Part shown: piece after piece, positions 1 through 10,097 of the stretch
How positions within the stretch are numbered: the first letter of the stretch is position 1
Layout of the letters: every line of letters begins with the position of its first letter
NCBI GenBank assembly: GCA_002917075.1
Contig: NTMA01000029.1
Coordinates: forward strand, 367,788 to 431,787
From: Hawksworthiomyces lignivorus
Lineage: Eukaryota > Ascomycota > Sordariomycetes > Ophiostomatales > Ophiostomataceae
Direction of reading: 5' to 3'
Length of the DNA stretch: 64,000 nucleotides
The notes under the pieces: model-generated
Database searches by the model: none
Seen by the model: the letters and a program-made list of their open reading frames with translations, nothing else
Told to the model about the DNA's origin: nothing
Position numbers and translations under genes: made by a program

Positions 1-1386
1 ATACCAAATGTTTAGCACTGGTCATAGCAGCATTTAAAAGCCACAATGATGTTGCAAGCAGTGAGCATATTATCTAGGAGGCCCAGCCTGTCTTGTGGCT
101 CTTCTATTTCATTTCATTAACCATGCCCGTCGCAGAAGATGATATTGTGTGCGTGAGCGCAATCCAAGACTTTGAAAATTTCCATGCCAAATCCTAACGT
201 CATCAGAGTGTGCTTATACAGCTCGGAATTTTTCCGTTTATTTTTGGTAAACTTCTCCCTACTTCTGCCATTTTCCACGTTTTTCGTGAGTGGTAATATG
301 TTCGGACTCCCCCTTTTCGTCTACGCGGGTTTGTTGCTCTCGGGAAAATGGACCGGATAATAATAGAATAATCACCAATATATTATCGGGCTTGGTACAT
401 CGTGTTGTCTTTCTGGGGATAACCTCTTCCTTCCCCCCTCTCCCCTACCTCTTCATTTCCTTTATTCTCTATTACAACAATAGCAACTCTACATTCTTAC
501 TGTCCTAGCTATTCCAAAACTATGGAGACTCTCTAGATATAGCGCGTAATCTTTGGGACATATGTAATCCTCTCTCACCCTTCCCCTTATGGCCATCAGC
601 TGCGCCGCCTCATCCCAAGAAAATCCTCGGCCGTGTCTGGGCAGCAACCATGACAGAAATCCATCCAGTTTCCCGGCTCACAAAGGACGACTCACTCGGA
701 AGTTTTAATTGTAGATATGGTATCCCGAAAGCTTGATACTCTTTTGGATACGTGACTATGTTATCTCTTTTTCCGGAAAAGCAGGAGGTAAGTAAATATA
801 CATCTGATGGGGTGATATTCGCTGGAAATACCAGTAGTGATGCTCGAATCTACTTTAGAGTATGCCAGTTACACTTGGAGAGATATGTTGCTCAACGTAC
901 ATAGAAAACGACACCAGAATGCTAATAAAAACAATATACGTAATAGAATCACGGCAACTATGAGCGGCCTGTCTTTCTCTGGCGTCTTCTCAAGTCCCGG
1001 CTAACTCTCCTTTTGTTTCAATCTATATTCGTGCAGCCTATTCAATAAACAAGAATCTCCCGGTTTCCTCTCAAAATAATTGTAGAAAATATGAATTCTC
1101 TCAGTTTCACTTTTCATCTACTCTTTCGCAAAGAATAAAAACCACGAGAGTCAAAGTGCTTTTCTTCTTTTTGAATGATATCTCCGCCGAGTGCAGCGCA
1201 CATCAACGATCTAAGAAAACGATTAGGCCTAGCAGCTTTATATCTACATTGCGCATGTAGAAAAAAATAAGTTAACGATTACTACACTGCAGTGTGCCCA
1301 GAGCTGCGCGAACAACACAAAAAAAGGGGTCTTTGGATGGGGTCTTTGTGGCCAAAGTCATTGGGCGCACCGCCTTCCTCAGGGAA
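1..1386. other. intergenic, no gene seen
   Basis: AT-rich sequence with frequent stops in all frames. The only open stretches are 60-70 codons and have no recognisable protein character. The last few hundred bases presumably hold the promoter of the LysM gene, but I see no clear site. An exon of a gene lying to the left of the window cannot be excluded. Confidence 0.5.
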
Positions 1387-2694
1387 ATGATGCTTGCGTA
1401 TACATCAAAAACTAGGGGGTCGCTATCACTTGTGTCCTTCCTATTGTTCTCGCTTGTTTTTGCCTCAGTTGACGTCACGTCTGGCTGCAACCTCACCACC
1501 ACAGTACAAGCAGGTGACACTTGCGCGTCACTGGCAGCTGCATGGGGAATTACCGTCACAACATTTCTACAAAACAATCCGAAGGTAACGAGCTGTTCTA
1601 AGCTTGCGGTGGGGGCCAGCTATTGTGTCGATGCAGAACCACACGAAGTAGCGCCGGCCCACAGCCCGCCAGGATCTGGAGGAGGAGGTGGCGTGAAGGC
1701 GAGTCCGGACGGGCGGTGTGGCAACACTTTTACCTGCACAGGAACCAAATTCGGATCCTGCTGCTCTGCACACGGCTGGTGCGGAGACACTGCTGACCAC
1801 TGCGGAGTGGGCTGTCAGGCCGACTTTGGCAGCTGCGCCGGGAACGGCACGGCAGTGCCTCCAGCCGGCAATAGCACGTCGACACCAACATCGGCGACAA
1901 GTGGAAGCGGCGGTGGTGCGGGTGAGAGCATGTCAACAGAGGCGGCCGGAGGCGGGGCGACGGGTGTAGTCCAGGTGACACAGGTGAAAACGGTGTGGAC
2001 GACCATCACAACAACCACGACTCTAACTGCCACGATTACCTATTCAATTCCAAGCAACTCCGCTCTAGTTATCACAAATACGGCCTTGGTAACCAGAACG
2101 ACGGTATCTACAAGCATTATGCCCGTCGTGACGGTTGTGACAACCACCGAGACGAGGGTGGCGACAATCTCCTCTACTGTGCTTACGAGCATGGTCCTGA
2201 CGCAAACACAAACTCAGCAGGACACAGCCATGGTAACGAGCACGGTGATACAGACGCAAAAAGTGACCCGCACAACAACGACTACTCAGACACACATCGA
2301 CACGTCTATCATCACGACAATCACAACCGTGACGCTGGTTGTGTCGGTGACAGATAAGGCGCATCTCGCTGAGCTCTGCTCGCGGACCCGTGTCGCGCGT
2401 GACGAATATATAACCATGCCCGCTAGTGTCGAAGCTGCTTCCTACACAGGAGAGGCAATCGTGAACGTGCCCGCTCCAGCCATCACCGCCGCTCCTGAGC
2501 TGATCGAGCCACGGCATGACCACCCAAAAGTTTTGCTAGAAACATGCTGCGGCACGGAGATTGTGCAGTGCGCGGCGAGCACACCAGGTCTGAATCAAGA
2601 TGAGCGCCATTCTCTCTCATCTATGGCACGCAGGGCAGCCGATTCCATGCCAGGAATGGACGTATGCTGCGGTGCATTATACATTTGCCTGTAA
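1387..2694 (+). CDS. secreted LysM + hevein-type chitin-binding protein with Thr/Ser-rich stalk
   Basis: Predicted cell-wall or extracellular chitin-binding protein of about 435 residues. I start at the ATG at 1387 (a second ATG follows at 1390) because a hydrophobic signal peptide (LVSFLLFSLVFA) follows; the frame is open from 1294 but upstream residues lack signal character. After the signal comes a fungal LysM domain (about residues 33-80; VQAGDTCASLAAAWGI then FLQNNP). Next is a type-1 chitin-binding (hevein/CBM18) domain (about residues 112-155) with the expected paired cysteines (CGNTFTC, GSCCSAHGWCG, HCGVGC). A mucin-like Thr/Ser/Val stalk of roughly 180 residues follows, then a short tail with two CC pairs. 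LysM plus CBM18 proteins bind chitin and in pathogens can mask it from host receptors; which role applies here is inference. The stop at 2692-2694 overlaps a perfect GTAAGT donor. An intron 2691-2745 with a TGCTAAT branch and GGCAG acceptor would give an alternative C-terminus ending at 2761 (ICLHRLP). Confidence 0.85.
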   Translation: MMLAYTSKTRGSLSLVSFLLFSLVFASVDVTSGCNLTTTVQAGDTCASLAAAWGITVTTFLQNNPKVTSCSKLAVGASYCVDAEPHEVAPAHSPPGSGGGGGVKASPDGRCGNTFTCTGTKFGSCCSAHGWCGDTADHCGVGCQADFGSCAGNGTAVPPAGNSTSTPTSATSGSGGGAGESMSTEAAGGGATGVVQVTQVKTVWTTITTTTTLTATITYSIPSNSALVITNTALVTRTTVSTSIMPVVTVVTTTETRVATISSTVLTSMVLTQTQTQQDTAMVTSTVIQTQKVTRTTTTTQTHIDTSIITTITTVTLVVSVTDKAHLAELCSRTRVARDEYITMPASVEAASYTGEAIVNVPAPAITAAPELIEPRHDHPKVLLETCCGTEIVQCAASTPGLNQDERHSLSSMARRAADSMPGMDVCCGALYICL

Positions 2695-2761
2695 GTCTAG
2701 AATTGAAGCAACTCTCCTTAATACATTTTGCTAATCCTACGGCAGTCATCGCTTGCCATGA

Positions 2762-3072
2762 TGCATAATCAAAATTTGTTTTCCAGCCGACTCACAGATT
2801 GTTATTTTGTTCACCATATTTGCATTGTTTTTTTTTGTTTTTGTTTTTTTTTAAAAATCCATGTAATTTTCTTTTAATGAAGAGACGATTTGGCCGGGGA
2901 AGAGAATACCCTTATGGCGGACAAGGATAACTCCAGAGAACAATGTAGAAGTAAGAAGCATTCGATAATTAATTAGAAAAAAAAAAAAGCTATCCAGTAA
3001 ATACAACTGTAGCAATTCATTAACGCCTTGCATTCAAAAATGAAATCTCTGTGCTGGCGCAGTCTTTCCCTC
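2762..3072. other. short convergent intergenic spacer
   Basis: Space between the convergent 3' ends of the LysM gene and the RDEL-tail gene. It is T/A-rich with T-runs near 2825-2855 and an A-run near 2977-2988, consistent with 3' UTRs. No ORF of interest. Confidence 0.5.
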
Positions 3073-4090
3073 TTATAACTCATCTCGATCCGGCACGTCA
3101 AGGCTTTCGCGTCCAGCTTGCCGCTCTTCGCGTGTATGCCTGCGCTCGGAGCGGCGGGCGTTGCGCATGAGAATGTCCCACAGCAAGCGCTGGTCGCGGC
3201 CGTGTTCTGTCTCGAGAACATGCTCTGCGCGAATTTTGAAATAGACGTCCACCTTGGAGTGCTCATGGTCGGCCTTGGAGTGCTCGTAGACCCAGGCCAC
3301 GACGGAGTCGTCCTTCGCGGCATGCTCGTACCGCCTTAGATCGGAGAATGAGTCTGCGTGGTTCAATTAGAAATACCGCCCTCGTCTTCATCTCGACTCA
3401 GCGGCATCAGTCTGGCCACTTACCCTCGCACTTGCTGCCCTTGGCATTCCACAGTGGCAAAATGGGATAGATCTGCCCGGGCGCGAAGAACACCACCTTG
3501 TCTCTGTCTGCTACGTTCGGCAGTTTCCATTCTGATGGCTCCGCTCCTTCTGTCGGCACAACCCTAAGGGGCGCCGTCTCGGTGGCCGTCGCCGCCACTT
3601 TGCGGGGCTTTTTCTGGAAGACCATGAACCGCCAGCGCCGGCCATCGTCCGTCTCGGGCTTGCGCATTTCGTTGTCCTCGATCCACTTGCGCACGTATCC
3701 GGGCAGCTCACGCCACTCCATCATAAGGATCTCGCGCTGCATGCCGCCATGGTCGACACCGTCCCAGCTGCCCGGATAGATACGTCCAGCAATAAATTTC
3801 TCTATGGCGTCAGAGAAGGGGTGGAGGACATGGCCTTCACCTCGCCGCAAATCACCAAGCCTAAAACTTTTTGCGTGAAACTTTTTATGAACATTGCATT
3901 TGGTATCGAAGCCCATGGGTGGGTCACCGTTGTCGGGGAATGGACGATGCCAGTTCCAGTGAGCAACTGTAGGAAACTCATGAACGTCCCAGTTGATAAA
4001 GGCCTTGCCGCCCTTTTCGTAGGCTAGCGCTTGGTGGCCTGCCGTCTGTAGCAACAGTGGCAGCAAAACGCCTGCTGCTGTTGTCTTCAT
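3073..4090 (-). CDS. secreted protein of unknown family ending in RDEL
   Basis: Two exons: 3424-4090 and 3073-3353 on the minus strand. The 70-nt intron has a GTAAGT donor, a TCTAAT branch and a CGCAG acceptor, and phase 1 is kept across the junction. The product is 315 residues. It begins with a signal peptide (MKTTAAGVLLPLLLQTAGHQALA) and continues as a soluble, Trp/His-rich mature region (NWDVHEF, HWNWHRPF, YPGSWDGVDHGG) with few cysteines. The second exon is highly charged and ends in PDRDEL. The last four residues are an HDEL/KDEL-class ER-retrieval signal, so the protein may be retained in the ER lumen rather than secreted. I do not recognise the family. RDEL/KDEL tails also occur on some bacterial ADP-ribosylating toxins, but I see none of the Arg / Ser-Thr-Ser / Glu-x-Glu catalytic pattern of that fold, so no toxin call is made. 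The gene model is strong; the function is unknown. Confidence 0.78.
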
Positions 4091-4966
4091 GGCGAAAACG
4101 TGTAGAACAGAAGGGAAGCAACTTATTAATGTAAGCTCTCTTGCTAGATCCTTAAACGAATGTTAGGATCAGCACGAAAGAAAGCTGCGTTCAAAACGGT
4201 GAGCTCTAAAGAGTGCGACCAAAGAAAACTTGAAGGAGATGAAAAGAACACGGAGCATCCACGACAATCCTTTTTGGCATGCTTAAGCAAAATGCGGAGA
4301 AAATAAGCTTGTGCGAGTCAACTATCTTTATGAACATTATTACCATAATTATTGTCATAAGTGCATTGTTTCTGCTTGCAATGTCCTATATCAAGGCACT
4401 ACGACATACCTAAGCTGTTCCCGATAACAAAGAACGAGCATATGTTTTCTTCTGCAGCCAATTAAAATAGTCTACAGCGGCATGTTCTGGAATTGATTGA
4501 ATACAGGCTAATATGGAGAGAATGGGAGCTGAGAAGAGTGGCGAGCCAGCGTAGCCACCTATTACTGAAGTCGGTATATCTCGCTTCTTCGATAATATTC
4601 CATCTCAGAAAGGACGAATTTATTTCAGAGAGAACGTGTCCTTTTGTCCAGTTTCACGTACATATCTTGGGCGAGGTCAATATCGTGGTCACAAGACGCG
4701 GCTGGAGCCTCATTCGGTAGTTTGGACCTCTGAATTAGTTCTAAGAATACTACTGGCTAGTAAATCGAGAAATTTTCTGTGTTATAGAAGATCAATTTGA
4801 TTTATGATGCAAAATGTCGTGCTGTCTACTTCGCAAATGTTGCTAAGAATCCACCGCAAAAACAGCCACTTAAGGCATGATGCACTAAGAAATTTCGTAT
4901 TATTTCAGTTCTTTCAACATGCGTTTTGATATGCTGATAATCATCAACTAGCAAAAAAGAACATGA
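4091..4966. other. intergenic, no gene seen
   Basis: AT-rich region between the promoter side of the RDEL-tail gene and the 3' end of the ABC transporter. Short ORFs (75 codons or fewer) without protein-like features. Presumably 5' UTR and promoter on the left and 3' UTR on the right. Confidence 0.5.
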
Positions 4967-7900
4967 TTACAATTCCTGGCTAGTACTGGTCGTTCTTGTT
5001 TCGTCGGATTTGACAGGAGCTGCGTGAATCACCCGACCATTTTCCAGAACAACTGAAAAGTCGGCATCCCGCACGGCCTCGACACGATGCGCGATAGTTA
5101 TGACAGTGCTGTGGCGCAGTTCTTCTCGGAGAACGTCCTGAATGTGAAATGCAGTTTTCTTGTCGATAGACGCAGTAGCCTAGGGAAGTAAGCAAAATGT
5201 CGCAATAAGAAACCATTGGAACACCAAAACATTAAAAGTAAACTGCCAAGTAAACTTACTTCATCCAAGATAACAATGGGACTCCGCCGCAAGACGGCAC
5301 GACCAAGACCGATCAGTTGGCGCTGGCCCTGGCTCATATTCTTGCCGCCGCCATCAACACGGCTATTCAATGTAAAGTCTCCCGCAGCGTCGCCAAGAAC
5401 ACGCTGAAGTACAAGCTCACATTCTTCGTCGGTATGGTCACCAACAGGGTCCAAATTCTGCCGCAGGTTACCAGGGAAAAGCACCGGGTCCTGCGCCACG
5501 AAACTGATGCGTTGACGCAGAGTGTGTTTGTTGACAGTAGCTACATTCATGTTACCAATGTAGATGCTTCCTTGCGTGGTTTCATTATTGTCTGGCAAAA
5601 TTGTCCCTAGCAGCGTCAATGCCAGTGTACTCTTTCCTGATCCAGTGCGGCCAGTAACAGCAACAGTTGATCCAGCAGGAATGCGCATGGAAATCTCGCG
5701 CAAACTTGGCTCGAGGTGAGGAGCATAGCGGACGGTGACATTGTCAAAAATAATGTCATCATTGGTCGTAGGCCAGGCAGCTGGTGGGTTAACATCACCT
5801 ACAGGTTCCCGGTCTAGATCAAGTAGCTCCGTGACACGTTCGACAGAGACAAATTGCATCTGCAGCTCACCATACCGACGGCACAACACCTGTGTAGCAT
5901 TGACGAAATTAGCAGCGGCCGTGAGCACAAAGGCTACAAGACCACTTGATAAGCCTGTTGCTAATGCCGTCATCGTCAGAGCAAATGTGGAAAGTGCCGT
6001 CAACGCATTAAAGCGCCACTGCAGCCAGGCTTGGAGAGACCAATAAAAGTGATCCATGCGTTGGAAAGCGTCGGTAGTGAGAATAATGCGTTCCTGGAAA
6101 TGTGGTTGTACGCGGAATGCACGCACCGTGGTTAAACCTTCGAGGAGAGTGCCAAAGTTAGACATGAGAGGCGAGAGTGAGACCATTTCAAGGCGTCGAA
6201 GGGACTGTGATGCTGGCAAAAAGCGGAAAAAGATCAAGACGAAAGCAGATGTCATGAAAATAGCCATAGCCAAGAATGTTGGAGTTGCCGTCGCAATCAC
6301 CAGGATAGACGACAGCCAATTCAAAAGAAACCATGCGCAACGATGAATCTGTTGTGCAATAGCGCCGTCAATTGTACCAATGTCGGAAGTAACACGGTTC
6401 ATCAAGCGCCCAACAGGAGTGACGTCGAAGAAGCGGAATGGTGCCGCGCTGACCCTTATCATTACTTGTTGGAATACCTGCTTTCCAGCAGTATAAGTGA
6501 TGGCAATCAAGGTAAGATCTGCGAATACGCGAAAGAAAAGCGAGCCCAATGCCAGAATGGTAAACCAGAAAAGCCAAGGACCGACATCTATTTCCGGGGA
6601 AGGGAGGCCAAAATCACCATCTAACCATCCAGTGCTATTTACAGCGCCAGGGCGAAGCACTGTAGCGATAGAAAACATGTCTTCATCACCGTGAGATGCA
6701 GTTGCCAAGACATGAGTCGAAGGAAGGAGAGATGATGCCGCTTTAGACATCATTCCCATTATAGCACTCTGGCTGTATGCTTCACCCCACAACTTGAGAA
6801 AATATAGATATGCAATCTTAGAGATGCGGAAGCCGATAAAGCTCACAATTACAATGAACCACCAGTGCATCCCACCAGCCTTAATATATCGCCAGTAGAC
6901 TGAGAGCATAACGCCGCCATGGGCACGGTGTTCTTCTTCGATGAACTTATTTGCGCTCTTTTTCGCGGGAGCTTCGTTGGCATCAGTAGTACCATTGGAA
7001 TCATCGTTCTGTTGGGAGGATCCAGAAGCCTCAGCATCATTTTCACCAGCTGTGCTTCCTTCACTATCTTCGCCTATTCCAATAACGGTAGACTGAGTAG
7101 CAGAGGCAGAGAAACCAGATGATTGTCGAACTAGGTCAGCGTCTATTTTCGTCACAATGCCTTGTTCATCGCTAACTTCGTAAATCTGATCTGCATAATC
7201 TGCAGCAAGGTCCAATCGATGGGTGACAAATATAACAAGACGATCGCGCATAAGACCAGAAGTTGCGAAGAGTCTCTTCATAATAGATTCGCCAGTGTTA
7301 TGATCAAGGGCTGCGATTGGATCATCAAGAAGCAAAATGCGCGCTCGGCTGTAGACAGCGCGGGCGAGTGCAACGCGGGCCTTCTGGCCACCAGAAAGAC
7401 CAATTCCATTTTCGCCAACGTTCGACAGGTCACCAGCTTCAAATTCGGCGAAATCAGGAAGCAAGCAGCAAGCTTCAATGACACGATTGTACCGTTGCTC
7501 GTCATAGGGCAGACAGAACAGGATGTTCTCACGAACAGTCATGCTCTGCAACCAGGGCATTTGTGCACAGTAGCCGATGGTTTCCTTAGGGACTGACCGT
7601 GTACCACCGTGCTGGTCCATTTCTCCTAGCATTGACATCAGAAGCGCTGTCTTGCCTGTGCCGACTTTGCCACAAATGACTGTGAGACCACTTCCATCCG
7701 CAACAAAGTTGACCTTTGACAGAATATATGTCTGTGCTGTCGGCCAAGAAAAAGCGGCACCCTGAATTTCTATGTGCAGGGGGCCAGGAGGGCGAATAAT
7801 TCCATCCACAACAATATCATTCTGAACTTGCTTCAGCACATCACCTTCTTCGCTGTCGCTGCCATCTTTCTCCGGCTCGGCCATGAATGCCTCAATGCGG

Positions 7901-10097
7901 CGCATGGCAACATTGGCATTTAGCAAAACGGTAATGAGGTCAGGCAATTCACGCAAACTTTGCTCAAGCAAATTGAATAAGTTGAGCGCGGGAAACGCAA
8001 CATCAATGGTGAGTGGTCGCTTTTCAATAACGGTGAATGCGTAGAATGCTGCCACAGGAAAGAAAGTAGCTGCCGTTTGGTTGACGACAAAGATACACTT
8101 TGAAATCAGGTTCGTGATAACGCGGTAACGCAGTTCTTTCTGGCGTGCTGTGAGAATATCGGCCAGCCATTTGTCCTGCCAGTCATACCATCTCAGGTGG
8201 CGGATCGACTCAATGAATTGTGATGTGATCTGCAGTTTGATATCGGTGACAGCCCGGCGAGCGAGCTCCCACCGAACAAGGATGCGAACAATGAAGACGT
8301 TCACTACCTGAGCCAGAACTATAACGAATATGCCAAGCAGGGATGCGCCTCCAAGAACGCGCCAGAGCAAAAAGATGGACAGGAAGAAATTTAGCGGCTT
8401 TGTGAATAGGGTAGGAAATTCCCAGAATCGTTGAGCCACCTCGTAGACATCATTTCGCATAAGATTCAAGATCTTGCCGGTGGATGCAGGTGCGTTGCCA
8501 GTAGCGACACTATCGGCAATCTCACTCATGCCGCCCAACCCGCCCGCAGCAGCTCCTGGACGGGCACCTCCACCGCCGCCGCCACCACCGCCACCACCAC
8601 CTCCTCCTCCTCCTCGACCTACTAACACTCTCGGTCTGACTACTGAGTCACTCCTTTTCTTAATACTCTTCTTTCCTTCAGTGGCACCAGTGAGACCGGG
8701 GAATGTGAAAGCCTTTCGCCGCAAAGTTTTTTCGTAGATCATGGTGATAAGTTCACCTCGCGACCGCTCATAACAGCGTCGAGTAAACCAGAGAGAAAAA
8801 ACACCGGCCTGTGCCCGGATAATATTCGTAATGCAGATGAATACTGCATAAATAGACGCAACCCGGACGCTTGGATTGGGGCCTTCCATGGCGGCAAGCA
8901 GCTGCTTGAGGAGGACAATGGGCAGCATAGACAGGACAGAATCAATGATACCGAGAGTAGAGGTAATAATCAGGTCAGGTGCATTGACTTTCACTATACG
9001 AGCCGTGACGGAGCCTTTCACATCGTGAAACAGCCTATATAGACGAGCGTGTTGGAACTCGAAAGGCAAGTGCCAAACGTCCTCATCCTGGAGCTGCCGT
9101 GCAGTCCCAAGGCTTATGATAGGTGACATCCAAGTCACTGCCATCCACTGCCAAAGATTGAGATTGTCCTCAGGGCTTCGCAATTTGCTCGACGGCGTCT
9201 CGAATAGAGCTGCTATTTTGTCGTTTTCTGCCCCATTACCCAATCGCGGGTCGCGCATAGGCATAACCATCATAATCCCAGTTGACAGGCCCGTGACACT
9301 CATTTCGGCGAGCCAGGTCAAATTCAAGGGCCATCGTGAAAGCGTGGGAACGCCGAATAGCAAGGCAATCTGTATTATGAGGGTGCTTGCGTAAAGAGAA
9401 AGGACAGCGCCAGGAAGGGAGCGAGGACGGTCCACAGCCAAAATAACACATGCAACAAGCTGCCGGCGCTGTTAGCATATGATGTCCGAAGATATATGAT
9501 AGAAGGGAGGCTATAGCGACTTACACGAGGAACAAGAGGGGTCAAATACAAAAACCCGAGGCCGGTAACAAATGTTAGAATAAGGCTCGTTACCACTCCA
9601 GTGAAGGATAGCAAGAAGAGCGTGATTGACATCAAATGCCAAGATCGAATCTTGACTGTGGCAAAGGTGCCGCCGATAGTCACGGGCCGGACGTCGACAA
9701 CGCTGTTCCGTCGCCCAAAGCCAACAACTGTGCTGCTGTCACTGCTCTCTGTGGCATTGTCAATATCAGAATCAACAGCAGACTCGGCGCCGTCGTCTAC
9801 GGCAACCTCGACAACTGTCTGACCAGCAGCTTCCAAATCGGCGTCGCCATCGTCTTCGGCGTTATTTCCGCCAGAGGTGGTATTAGAGTTGCCATTTCCA
9901 TTATTGGACAAGCGAAGTCGCCCTTTTCTCAACCCAAGCTCATCTTCCTCTGTCGCAAAGCCGCGAAGCCACGTAGGCCGGCGGCGCCATAGCGGACGTA
10001 GTGTATAGCGACCAAGCAGTATCAGCAATGAAATCCATACGGGAATGTACGCTATGATGCCTGGACAGCCATCACCAAACGTAGCATCTCCGGGAAT
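4967..10097 (-). CDS. ABCC-family (MRP-type) multidrug/conjugate transporter, 5' end unresolved
   Basis: Full-size ABC exporter. Exons on the minus strand: 9525-10097 (5' limit is an acceptor, TTAG, with an in-frame stop just upstream, so at least one further 5' exon is missing), 5260-9459 and 4967-5179. The junctions use GTAAGT donors, and phase 0 is kept at both. At least 1661 residues. The order is an N-terminal membrane block with an Asn/Asp-rich loop, TMD1, NBD1, TMD2, NBD2. NBD1 has Walker A GKVGTGKTALL, signature LSGGQKAR and Walker B ILLLDDPIAALD. NBD2 has Walker A GRTGSGKSTL, signature MSQGQRQL and Walker B IVILDEAT, completed only after splicing, then the H-loop ITIAHR. In NBD1 the Walker B aspartate is followed by D rather than the catalytic E, typical of ABCC proteins with a degenerate first site. 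Such pumps export glutathione conjugates, drugs or metabolites at the plasma or vacuolar membrane; the substrate is unknown. A 16-glycine tract (8566-8613) interrupts TMD1. Confidence 0.93.
8566..8613 (-). repeat. GGN microsatellite encoding 16 glycines inside the ABC transporter
   Basis: Forty-eight bases of uninterrupted GGN codons on the minus strand, mixing GGA, GGT and GGC. The tract lies in a low-complexity insert in the cytosolic loop of TMD1, between the basic segment KKSIKKR and the segment GGMSEIADS. The frame stays open across it. Confidence 0.9.

Noticed and set aside
3073..4090. ADP-ribosylating toxin reading of the RDEL-tail protein
   Set aside because: Only the terminal tetrapeptide recalls such toxins; the catalytic residues of that fold are not visible.
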